DNA from: an uncultured Clostridium sp.
Lineage (GTDB): Bacteria; Bacillota; Clostridia; TANB77; CAG-508
NCBI GenBank assembly: GCA_947062645.1
Contig: CAMSQT010000064.1
Location: forward strand, 1-6,602
Length of the DNA: 6,602 nucleotides
Direction of reading: 5' to 3'
This document shows, piece by piece, positions 1-6,157 of the stretch (positions are counted from its first letter, which is position 1; every line of letters starts with the position of its first letter). The position numbers and the translations under genes were made by a program. The notes beneath the pieces are model-generated. The model was not told the origin of the DNA, made no database searches, and saw nothing but the letters and a program-made list of their open reading frames with translations.

Positions 1-16
1 CTACTGGCATTTTATC

Positions 17-45
17 TTGTAAAAAACGTAAAAAAATGATAAAAT
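17..45 (+). promoter_or_regulatory. Probable promoter of addA
   Basis: TTGTAA (17-22) and TAAAAT (40-45) are separated by 17 bases, and TGA directly before the -10 box makes an extended -10. Transcription would start near 52, leaving a leader of about 65 bases before the addA start. Confidence 0.55.
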
Positions 46-51
46 GCAAAC

Positions 52-94
52 GTCCCCACAAACATCCCCATTTAAATCTGGAACCATTGGGGAC
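52..94 (+). promoter_or_regulatory. Inverted repeat in the addA leader
   Basis: GTCCCCA (52-58) is perfectly complementary to TGGGGAC (88-94), with 29 bases between. A second TCCCCA at 65-70 can pair with the same TGGGGA (88-93), so two mutually exclusive hairpins are possible. There is no U-run after the stem, so it is not an intrinsic terminator; it ends 12 bases before the AAGGAG. A leader structure or an operator are both possible; function unknown. Confidence 0.35.
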
Positions 95-117
95 AAACAA
101 AGAAAAAAGGAGAAGAT

Positions 118-672
118 ATGAGCAAAGTAAAATGGACAAGTAGCCAACAAGATGCCATCTATGAAAAAGGCTCAAATATACTAGTAGCAGCTGCTGCCGG
201 AAGTGGAAAAACAGCTGTATTGGTAGAAAGAATTATCAACAAAATCATAAATGAAAAAATCGATATTGATAAATTATTAGTTGTAACTTTCACTAATAGT
301 GCGGCAGCAGAAATGAGAGAAAGAGTATTAAATGCCATCTATAAAAAATTAGAAGAAAATCCAGAAGACGAGAATTTACAAAGGCAAATTACATTATTAA
401 ATAAAGCAAGTATTTGTACCATAGATTCTTTTTGTTTAGAAGTAGTACGAAACAACTTCTATGAACTAGAAAATATATCACCAAATTTTAGAATTGCAGA
501 CACTACAGAAATAGAATTATTAAAACAAGAAGTAATAGAAGATATCTTTGAGGAAAAATATGAGAAAGAAGACGAAGACTTTAGTAAGCTAATTAATGTG
601 TACACTAGTTATCGTGACGATACGCCACTAAAAGACTTAGTCTTAAAAATAGATAGTTACATACGGAAGTAA
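118..672 (+). CDS. addA: addA segment 1: N-terminal ATP-binding part
   Basis: First reading segment of addA, residues 1-182 before the CGG at 664. It carries the Q-motif, Walker A with K31, motif Ia and the ASICTIDSFC motif (97-106) of UvrD-family helicases. Without a frame change, translation ends at TAA 670-672, one codon after CGG AAG, giving 184 residues that bind ATP at most and lack Walker B. In the +1 frame the text continues directly as SNPFPQEWLSQKIEMF, matching the normal AddA sequence after its conserved RDD-P-L-LVLK region, so nothing is missing at the join. Confidence 0.85.
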   Translation: MSKVKWTSSQQDAIYEKGSNILVAAAAGSGKTAVLVERIINKIINEKIDIDKLLVVTFTNSAAAEMRERVLNAIYKKLEENPEDENLQRQITLLNKASICTIDSFCLEVVRNNFYELENISPNFRIADTTEIELLKQEVIEDIFEEKYEKEDEDFSKLINVYTSYRDDTPLKDLVLKIDSYIRK

Positions 673-3600
673 TCCCTTTCCCCAAGAGTGGCTAAGCCAA
701 AAAATTGAGATGTTCAATTTAAGTGACCAATTAGATGAGGATTTTAGTAACACACCATGGGGGCAAGTCCTATTACAAGAAGTTAAAGAAGAAGTGACAG
801 ACGATATAACCATGTTAGAAAAAGTAGAAAAAGACTTAAAGAAAGAACCAGACTTAGAAAAATTTTATCAAACTATAAGAAGTGACCTTGACCAACTAGA
901 AAACTTAAAAAATAGCTTAACAAGCTGGAATAAAGCTTATGAAATAGCTATAAATTTTAAGTTTGTAACATGGCCAAGAAATAAAGTAGAACAAGAAGAC
1001 CTAAAAGACAAAGCAAAACAAGTAAGAGACGAGGTAAAGAAAAAACTAACAAAAATATTAGACAAAATTTTAATAGAAACCTCCCAAGAAGCAAACCAAG
1101 ATATCTATGATATGTATGCTATTTTAAAAAAGTTACAAAATCTCATTTTAACCTTTGAAAAAGAATTTGAAAGAAGAAAAAGGGAAAAAAATATTGTAGA
1201 TTTTAGTGATATAGAACACTTTGCACTAACTATTTTATTAAAACAAGAAGAAGTAGCTAAAAAATATCAAGATAAATTCGAAGAAATAGCCATTGACGAA
1301 TACCAAGACAGTAACCTAGTACAAGAATATATACTAACAGCTATCTCAAGAAAAAATAATATCTTCATGGTAGGAGATGTTAAACAAAGCATCTATAAAT
1401 TTAGACAAGCCATGCCAGAACTATTTTTAAATAAATATGAAAGCTATCAAAAAAAAGAAAACAAAAAGCCAGAAGAGGACTTAAAAATCCAATTATTTAA
1501 AAATTTTAGAAGCAAGCAAAATGTTTTACAATTTACTAATCTACTATTTGAAAACATTATGAGTAAAAAATTAGGAGATATTGAATATGACCAAGAAGAA
1601 TTTTTAAACTTAGGAGCCAATTATCCAAAAAGCCATCAAAACGAGAAGATAGAAATCAATATTCTTGACCCTGTAGCAGAAGAAGAAATAAGCCAAGAAG
1701 AAGACGAAAGCGAGGAAGTACAAGAAAACATAGAAGAAGTGGAACTAGAGGCAAAGTTTGTAGCCAATAAAATCCAAAAAATGATAGAAAGTAAATTTCA
1801 AGTATGGGACAAAAGCCAAGAAAAATATCGTGACCTACAATGTCGTGACATTGTAATTTTATTAAGAGCCACATCAACGGCTGCACCAATTTATGAACAA
1901 GAATTATTAAACTTACAATTACCAGTATTTGCAGATAGTTCTCAAGAATACTTAGATTCTATCGAAATTCAAACTATTATGAGTTTGCTAAAAATTATCG
2001 ATAATCCGATTCAAGACATTCCACTTGTTACCGTTATGAGGTCTAACATTGGAAGATTTACAGACGACGAATTAATTGAAATTCGTTTAGTAGACAAACA
2101 AGATAATTTTTATAACTGTTTGCAAAAAGCAAAACTTTCAACTGATAAAGAATTGCGACAAAAAATAGAAAACTTTTTAGATAATTTAACCAAATGGCGA
2201 AAAGAACAAGAATATTTAGCATTAGATGAGTTGATTTGGAAAATTTATGAAGATACAGGGTATTATCATTATTGCCGGACTAATGCCAAATGGTTTTTTA
2301 AGACAAGCCAACCTAAAAATGTTATTCGAAAGAGCCAAACAATATGAAACGGCAAGTTTTAAGGGACTATATAATTTTATATGCTTTATAGAAAAACTAA
2401 GGTTAAGTAGTGGCGACATGGGAGCTGCCAAAATCATAGGAGAAAACGACAATGTTGTTAGAATTATGAGTATTCACAAAAGTAAAGGACTAGAATTTCC
2501 AGTTGTATTTTTAGCAAGTACAGGAAAGCAATTTAATCTAATGGACTTAAACGAAAATCTATTATTACATCAAGAATTAGGAATTGGCGTAAAATATATC
2601 GATTATGAAAAACAAGTTCAGTATGATACATTAACTAAATCAGCTATTCGAAGCAAAGCACTAACCGAAAATTTAGCAGAAGAAATGAGAATTTTGTATG
2701 TTGCCTTAACAAGAGCAAAAGAAAAATTAATCATAACTGGCATTAAAAAAGATTATGAAAAGCAAAAAGAAAAATTATTACAACAAATCCGGAGGATACG
2801 AAAAACAAGATAAAAAAATCAATCCTATTTTAGTTAAAAAATATAGAAAATATATCGATTGGATTTTACTAGTATATTTTTACGAAGAAGTAAGAATGCA
2901 AGAAATGGCAGAACTTAATGTTTATACTAAAAATGATGTTTTAGATTTTTGCCAAAAAAAGCAAGAAGAACAAGAAAATAACTTAGACTTGTTAGAAAAG
3001 CAAAAAGTAGCAAAAGAAGAGATAGAAGAAATTGAAAAAATAGTAAACAAAAAGTATCCATATGAGTTATCTACTAAAATAACAACAAAATCTTCTGTTA
3101 CTAAAATAAAAAAACAAACTGAAGAAAAGTTAGAAGTTAATTTTGGAATGCCTAAATTTATGATGCAAGAAGAAAACACAAAACTTACAGCAACCCAGAA
3201 AGGAACTTTACTACATTTATGTATGCAAAAATTAGATTTGAATCAAGAGTATGATTTAGAAAAAATAAAAGAATTAATTAAAACCTTGCAAGAAAAAGAA
3301 ATGATAACAAAAGTAGAAGCCCAAAATATAAATCCAGTAGCTGTTTTGAAGTTTACCACTACACGGCATTTGGCAAGATATGAAACAAGCAAAAGTGGTA
3401 GAAAGAGAAAAGCCATTTTATATTACGGTACCAGCTAAGGAAATTTACCAAGAAGAAGTAGAAGAAGAGGTTTTGGTACAAGGAATGATTGATTTATATT
3501 ATATCAATCAAAATGACGAATTGATTTTGGTGGATTACAAGACTGATTTTGTAGAAAAAGAAGAAAATTTGTTACAAAAATATCAAAAGCAATTAGAAGT

Positions 3601-3706
3601 GTATAAACAAGCTTTAGAGGAGTCTTTGGGGCAAAAAGTTAAGCATGTGTTTATTTATTCTACTTTTTTAGGGAAGGAATTAGAAATAATCACCAACCAA
3701 GAATAG
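118..3706 (+). CDS. addA: AddA, helicase/nuclease subunit of AddAB, read through four +1 frameshifts at CGG
   Basis: AddA pairs with AddB to resect double-strand DNA ends for RecA-dependent repair; it carries a UvrD-type ATPase/helicase and a C-terminal RecB-family nuclease. Joining the five reading segments at CGG 664, 2276, 2790 and 3364 (one base skipped each time) gives exactly 1194 codons plus the TAA at 3704-3706, a normal AddA length. Seen in order: Q-motif TSSQQDAI (7-14), Walker A AAAAGSGKT (24-32, K31), motif Ia TFTNSAAAEMRERV (57-70), Walker B DEYQD (393-397), motif III GDVKQSIYKFRQ (419-430), NFRS (462-465), motif V HKSKGLEF (786-793), motif VI ALTRA (862-866), nuclease H1032, D1124, D1138 and K1140 (VDYKTD). 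The ATG at 118 follows AAGGAG (107-112). No motif residue is damaged and the reading frame is open between the shifts, unlike a decaying gene. Annotating the pieces as separate genes would be misleading; pseudogene or indel error remains the alternative. Confidence 0.9.
664..666 (+). other. Frameshift site 1: in-frame CGG in addA (+1)
   Basis: Zero-frame codons are TAC ATA CGG AAG TAA. Skipping one base of CGG gives TAC ATA (GGA or CGA) AGT AAT CCC TTT, which continues the AddA sequence without gap or duplication. The inserted residue, Gly or Arg, lies at a position I recall as variable in AddA. Confidence 0.85.
665..2347 (+). CDS. addA: addA segment 2: helicase core with Walker B, motifs III and IV
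   Basis: Second reading segment, residues 183-719 of the joined protein (665-2275). The first ATG in this frame is at 710, but it lies inside conserved sequence and has no ribosome binding site, so it is not a genuine start. It holds DFSDIEHFAL, Walker B DEYQD (393-397), GDVKQSIYKFRQ and LFKNFRS. A very acidic stretch near residues 520-545 is low complexity and probably a surface loop. The end LDELIWKIYEDTGYYHYC runs into CGG at 2276; without a shift the frame gives 23 unrelated residues and stops at 2345-2347. Confidence 0.85.
   Translation, partial: GSNPFPQEWLSQKIEMFNLSDQLDEDFSNTPWGQVLLQEVKEEVTDDITMLEKVEKDLKKEPDLEKFYQTIRSDLDQLENLKNSLTSWNKAYEIAINFKFVTWPRNKVEQEDLKDKAKQVRDEVKKKLTKILDKILIETSQEANQDIYDMYAILKKLQNLILTFEKEFERRKREKNIVDFSDIEHFALTILLKQEEVAKKYQDKFEEIAIDEYQDSNLVQEYILTAISRKNNIFMVGDVKQSIYKFRQAMPELFLNKYESYQKKENKKPEEDLKIQLFKNFRSKQNVLQFTNLLFENIMSKKLGDIEYDQEEFLNLGANYPKSHQNEKIEINILDPVAEEEISQEEDESEEVQENIEEVELEAKFVANKIQKMIESKFQVWDKSQEKYRDLQCRDIVILLRATSTAAPIYEQELLNLQLPVFADSSQEYLDSIEIQTIMSLLKIIDNPIQDIPLVTVMRSNIGRFTDDELIEIRLVDKQDNFYNCLQKAKLSTDKELRQKIENFLDNLTKWRKEQEYLALDELIWKIYEDTGYYHYCRTNAKWFFKTSQPKNVIRKSQTI
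2276..2278 (+). other. Frameshift site 2: in-frame CGG in addA (+1)
   Basis: Zero-frame codons are TAT TGC CGG ACT AAT. Skipping C gives TAT TGC GGA CTA ATG CCA AAT GGT, that is YCGLMPNG. From memory, AddA proteins usually have Y-V-G-x-x-P-G-G here, so glycine from GGA fits best. The same hexamer GCCGGA occurs at 196-201 with CGG out of frame, and the frame is unbroken there. Confidence 0.87.
2277..2813 (+). CDS. addA: addA segment 3: helicase motifs V and VI
   Basis: Third reading segment, residues 720-890 (2277-2789). It begins GLMPNGFLRQANLKMLFERA, which follows TGYYHYC of the previous segment as in other AddA proteins. It contains motif V (HKSKGLEFPVVF, H786) and motif VI (ILYVALTRAKEKLIITG, R865), the arginine-finger region needed for ATP hydrolysis. 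An ATG at 2247 opens a longer frame, but its first residues overlap the true coding frame of segment 2 and are not AddA-like. The frame ends with CGG at 2790; unshifted translation stops after seven more residues at 2811-2813. Confidence 0.85.
   Translation, partial: GLMPNGFLRQANLKMLFERAKQYETASFKGLYNFICFIEKLRLSSGDMGAAKIIGENDNVVRIMSIHKSKGLEFPVVFLASTGKQFNLMDLNENLLLHQELGIGVKYIDYEKQVQYDTLTKSAIRSKALTENLAEEMRILYVALTRAKEKLIITGIKKDYEKQKEKLLQQIRRIRKTR
2790..2792 (+). other. Frameshift site 3: in-frame CGG in addA (+1)
   Basis: Zero-frame codons are CAA ATC CGG AGG ATA. Skipping one base gives CAA ATC (GGA or CGA) GGA TAC GAA AAA, joining the end of motif VI to the next conserved stretch. The position is variable in the family, so the residue cannot be inferred here. 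Confidence 0.84.
2791..3438 (+). CDS. addA: addA segment 4: linker and start of the nuclease domain
   Basis: Fourth reading segment, residues 891-1081 (2791-3363). The text GGYEKQDKKINPILVKKYRKYIDW follows KLLQQI across the CGG at 2790 and matches the AddA region just after helicase motif VI. A Lys/Glu-rich, probably coiled, linker leads to KGTLLHLCMQKLD with H1032, the first nuclease motif. The frame runs into CGG at 3364; without a shift it reads 24 unrelated Arg/Lys-rich residues to the stop at 3436-3438, so the remaining nuclease residues would be lost. Confidence 0.83.
   Translation, partial: GGYEKQDKKINPILVKKYRKYIDWILLVYFYEEVRMQEMAELNVYTKNDVLDFCQKKQEEQENNLDLLEKQKVAKEEIEEIEKIVNKKYPYELSTKITTKSSVTKIKKQTEEKLEVNFGMPKFMMQEENTKLTATQKGTLLHLCMQKLDLNQEYDLEKIKELIKTLQEKEMITKVEAQNINPVAVLKFTTTRHLARYETSKSGRKRKAILYYGTS
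3364..3366 (+). other. Frameshift site 4: in-frame CGG in addA (+1)
   Basis: Zero-frame codons are ACT ACA CGG CAT TTG. Skipping one base gives ACT ACA (GGC or CGC) ATT TGG CAA GAT ATG, running into the conserved REKPFYI passage before the nuclease motifs. The CGG at 3426-3428, only 60 bases downstream, is out of frame (ATT ACG GTA CCA) and causes no break. Confidence 0.84.
3365..3706 (+). CDS. addA: addA segment 5: nuclease active site and C-terminus
   Basis: Fifth reading segment, residues 1082-1194 (3365-3706). It begins at the base after the C of CGG 3364 and reads IWQDMKQAKVVEREKPFYITVPAKEIY, the usual AddA passage. It then supplies the RecB-type nuclease residues: D1124 in GMIDLYY, D1138 and K1140 in LVDYKTD, then YQKQLEVYKQAL, the Q-x3-Y-type helix of the fold. 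The first in-frame ATG is at 3380, inside conserved sequence and without a ribosome binding site, so this piece is unlikely to be translated independently. Confidence 0.85.
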   Translation, partial: GIWQDMKQAKVVEREKPFYITVPAKEIYQEEVEEEVLVQGMIDLYYINQNDELILVDYKTDFVEKEENLLQKYQKQLEVYKQALEESLGQKVKHVFIYSTFLGKELEIITNQE

Positions 3707-3733
3707 AACTAAAAGACAAAAATGAAGAAAAAG

Positions 3734-3762
3734 TTGTTTTTTGAGGAAAAATCTGGTATAAT
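3734..3762 (+). promoter_or_regulatory. Probable promoter of the small membrane protein gene
   Basis: TTGTTT (3734-3739) and a perfect TATAAT (3757-3762) are 17 bases apart, with TGG forming an extended -10. It lies in the gap after addA, and no terminator hairpin is visible there, so read-through from addA may add to expression. Confidence 0.68.
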
Positions 3763-3807
3763 AAGAATGGTAAAAAAATAAAAGAGAAATCTTTAGGGGG
3801 ATAAAAA

Positions 3808-4284
3808 ATGGAACCATTTAGTACATTGCAAAAAATTGCAATATGGATATCAATATTAGTTGGTGTTTTTATACTTTCTAATTTTCTAATTGAGGTAGGT
3901 TTAAATTCTACTTACAAAGACATAACAAGGCAAGATAGTAACGAGCAAATTATTGTGTACCAAGCAGATGCAACCTATGTAAACGGAAGAGTTAGAGGAT
4001 TAATTAAAGACACGGAAAAACAAAAAGGGAAGTATGTTAAAGTAGAATTATATTCGAAAAGAAATGTTTTAGTAGGAAAAAGTTATATCGAGTTAAAAGA
4101 AATGCAAAATGGTCAAGAACAACCTTTCGAGTTACTTTTTAGAGCTAAAGATGTAGCAACTTATAAGATGGAAACAGTAAACCAAAAAGAAGAAGGATCA
4201 GAGTTAGAAATCGTTCCTAAAGAACTTACTAGACCAGAGATTGTGCTAGGAACGATAATGACATTGCTAATCTTTTGGGGATAA
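3808..4284 (+). CDS. Small membrane-anchored protein of unknown function, possible FxLYD-like domain
   Basis: I do not recognise a named family with confidence. The 158-residue protein has a hydrophobic helix at about 10-30 (IAIWISILVGVFILSNFLI), a soluble middle of about 110 residues, and a short hydrophobic tail (about 144-158, ending LLIFWG). The middle, with NGRVRGLIKD, YVKVELYSKRNVLVGKSYIEL and an F-E-L-L-F strand followed by DVATYKME, looks like an all-beta FxLYD-type domain found on Bacillota surface proteins; this is inferred from pattern only. The ATG at 3808 follows AGGGGG (3795-3800) with a seven-base spacer. The gene sits 101 bases after addA with its own promoter, so no link to repair is implied. 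It contains two CGG triplets (3984, 4013), both out of frame, and reads through intact. Confidence 0.8.
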   Translation: MEPFSTLQKIAIWISILVGVFILSNFLIEVGLNSTYKDITRQDSNEQIIVYQADATYVNGRVRGLIKDTEKQKGKYVKVELYSKRNVLVGKSYIELKEMQNGQEQPFELLFRAKDVATYKMETVNQKEEGSELEIVPKELTRPEIVLGTIMTLLIFWG

Positions 4285-4288
4285 ACTA

Positions 4289-4331
4289 AGACTAGGTGCT
4301 GATTAAAGCAAACCTAGTCTTTTTCTATTTT
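4289..4331 (+). terminator. Intrinsic terminator after the small membrane protein gene
   Basis: AGACTAGGT (4289-4297) pairs perfectly with ACCTAGTCT (4312-4320). GCT/AGC (4298-4300 with 4307-4309) extends the stem towards a six-base loop. The T-rich tail is TTTTTCTATTTT (4320-4331). On the minus strand the following tract is weaker (TTAGTTTAT), so it may also stop rqcH transcription, less efficiently. The frameshifted rqcH stop codon (4316-4314) lies inside the stem. Confidence 0.85.
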
Positions 4332-6030
4332 AGGACTAACATATAAAGTTTTATTAGAATGATAAATAACCATACCGAGGCTTAGCACCATTTGGCTTCT
4401 TTACAAACTTAACCTCGCAATAATCTACAGGAACATTAGAAGAATTTCTGGCTTTACTATGATAAGCAGTAATTTCAGCACATCGTAATAAAATCATATC
4501 GTCTGGAGATTGATTAGAGCCAAGTTGTAAAATAGCATGGCTACCATGAATATCTTTGGTATGAAACCATAAATCAGTTTTTTGGGCAAATTTTAAGGTT
4601 AAATAATCGTTTTCTTTATTATTTCGACCAACTAGCAAAGTATAACCATCTAATTTATATTTGATAGGATTAAAAGAAACATTTTTATTTTTTGTAAGAG
4701 AAGATTTTTTTACTTTCGTCTTTTTTTGTATTTTTAATGAATCCGTTTTTTCTTTAAAAATTACATTTTCCGTAATCTCCTCAAAAATTTGAGCTACCTC
4801 GTCTAAGGTAGAACAATTTTCTAATTCATAGATAATGCTTTCAATATAATTTAATTCTTTTAAAGTGTCTTGTTTTTGTATGGTCACAATAGCCAAAGTA
4901 TTTTTTAGTTTTTGATATTTTTTAAAAAAGCGTTTGGCATTGATAGCTGGCGTATAGCGACTATCTAGGGGGATAGTGATGTCTTGTGTGGTGTAGTAAT
5001 TATTTAGGGTAATTTCACTTACATTTTCGTTTTTTATTTGATACAAATTAGCGGTAATGATTTCGCCATACAATTGATATTTATCCATATCTTTGCAGGC
5101 TGTTAATTTTTCGTCAATATGAAGAAGTCTAGTTTTATATTTTTTTAAGACATCTAATATCATTTTTAAAATACTATTGCGGTAGTTTTTAAATTCTGCT
5201 ACACTTTCTTTTTCATAGTAAAAATCGTCAATAAAGAAGTTTAAAGGAAAAGGGGAGGGATTATTAGTTGTTTTTTCTACTAAAAAATAATCTTTTTTCT
5301 TTTCTTCTATTACTTCAAAAGTTAAAAGGTTACTATCTGTTTTGGCTATTATTTTTTGGAAATAGTGGTAAAGTGTTTCTAAAGTTTCTTTGTTTAAATT
5401 TTGTATTTTAAGTAGTTTCATAGAAGCTTCTTGGAAGGACTTACTAATGCCATTAAATATATCATAAATAGCCAGGTTAGAAGATAGCTTTTGGTAAAAG
5501 TCTTCAAAAGTTATACATTCTAAAAAATTATACTTATTGGTAGTAGGATAGGTATACTTAACATGAGGAACAATGCTTCTTAAACTTTCTTCGTTGTTAA
5601 TATGTCTAAGGCTATCAATAATCATATTTTGCTCGTCTAGTAAAATGATGTTACAGTGTTTTCCCATTAATTCTACGATTAGTCTTTTAGAAATGATGTC
5701 GTCTATTTCGTCAAAACCTTCAAAATCAATAATGACTAGTCTTTCTAGATTGTTGGTTATTACATTTTTGATGCGTAGACCAAGAAGGTGCTTTCGAAGT
5801 ACCATACAAAAATTAGGGGCTACCTTAGGGTTGCTTTTTTGGTGTGTAGTTAGGTGGATGCGGTAGTTAGATGCGTCTACACATAGGTTTAATAGATAAT
5901 TAGAACCATCCAAATAAAATCCTAATAAAACTGTATTTTTATTCGGTTGAAAGATTTTATCAATTCTTGCACCTGCTAAAGTTTGAAGTTCTCCAGCGAT
6001 TGCTTTTGTTACAATTCCATCAAATGCCAT
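4314..6030 (-). CDS. rqcH: RqcH (NFACT / Rqc2 family, FbpA-like), C-terminus reached by a +1 frameshift
   Basis: RqcH binds 50S subunits blocked by peptidyl-tRNA and directs C-terminal alanine tailing of stalled chains; older annotations call it fibronectin-binding protein. The start MAFDGIVTKAIAGEL, FCMVLRKHLLGLRI (74-87) and NLERLVIIDF (94-103, with E96-R97 where I place the family's catalytic D-R pair) mark NFACT-N. LDSRYTPAINAKRFFKKYQKLKN introduces the coiled-coil middle, and YTLLVGRNNKENDYLT, DLWFHTKDIHGSHAIL and ARNSSNVPVDY mark NFACT-R. The zero frame runs 6030-4354 and ends abnormally after NGAKP as RYGYLSF (558 residues). A +1 shift at CGG 4377-4375 instead gives KPGMVIYHSNKTLYVSPKIEKD and TAG at 4316-4314, 571 residues, the usual family ending. 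AAGGAG (complement of 6039-6044) precedes the ATG. Two other CGG triplets in the gene are out of frame and harmless. Confidence 0.9.
4375..4377 (-). other. Frameshift site 5: in-frame CGG in rqcH (+1, minus strand)
   Basis: On the minus strand the zero-frame codons are AAG CCT CGG TAT GGT, stopping six codons later. Skipping C gives AAG CCT GGT ATG GTT ATT TAT, that is KPGMVIY, the family's usual continuation after NGAKP. The glycine is strongly conserved as I remember the family, which favours GGT being read as Gly. Confidence 0.87.
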
Positions 6031-6058
6031 TGTTTTTCTCCTTTTTCTTACTAGGGGT

Positions 6059-6087
6059 ATTATAACATATTTTTGAGAGAAAGGGAA
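6059..6087 (-). promoter_or_regulatory. Probable promoter of rqcH
   Basis: On the minus strand, TATAAT (complement of 6059-6064) is preceded by TGT, a good extended -10. The -35 box 17 bases away is poor (TTCCCT, complement of 6082-6087). Transcription would start about 20 bases before the ATG, leaving a short leader carrying AAGGAG. Confidence 0.55.
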
Positions 6088-6128
6088 ATTTATGGAGAAA
6101 ATGGGTTTACTTTTAATTCAAAAACCCC

Positions 6129-6157
6129 TTGCCTAAAAAAGTTAAAAAGTATATAAT
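6129..6157 (+). promoter_or_regulatory. Probable promoter of the DUF2207-like gene
   Basis: TTGCCT (6129-6134) and TATAAT (6152-6157) are separated by 17 bases. The leader to ATG 6229 is about 65 bases. Together with the rqcH promoter it makes 6031-6228 a divergent control region. Confidence 0.68.

Noticed and set aside
1..39. Possible end of an upstream gene (frame ending TGA at 37-39, reading LLAFYLVKNVKK)
   Set aside because: Only 12 codons are visible, and the stretch overlaps the proposed addA promoter; too little to call.
670..2813. Stop-codon readthrough or reassignment of TAA/TGA as the explanation
   Set aside because: Reading through the stops stays in the wrong frame and does not yield AddA sequence; only a frame change at CGG restores it.
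118..3706. addA as a decaying pseudogene
   Set aside because: Random decay would give indels of both signs, nonsense and missense changes at any place. Here all four changes are +1, all at in-frame CGG, and every helicase and nuclease motif is intact. The neighbouring rqcH shows the same event.
710..3706. Internal starts at 710, 2247, 2755 and 3380 as separate small genes
   Set aside because: None has a ribosome binding site at proper spacing, and 710 and 3380 lie within conserved AddA sequence. The stretches from 2247 to 2276 and from 2755 to 2790 are out-of-frame copies of the true coding sequence.
3707..3807. Terminator between addA and the small membrane protein gene
   Set aside because: The T-run at 3737-3742 has no stable stem before it; only a promoter is supported here.
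664..4377. Sequencing or assembly insertions as the cause of the frame changes
   Set aside because: Cannot be fully excluded without reads. But an error process ignorant of the reading frame would not place every extra base so that CGG is in frame, on each gene's own coding strand. The hexamer GCCGGA at 196-201 is unaffected, while the same hexamer at 2274-2279 carries a shift.
6103..6127. Inverted repeat GGGTTT / AAACCC just upstream of the -35 box at 6129
   Set aside because: Six-base arms with a 13-base A/T-rich spacer are weak in this composition; no T-run follows and no known operator is matched.
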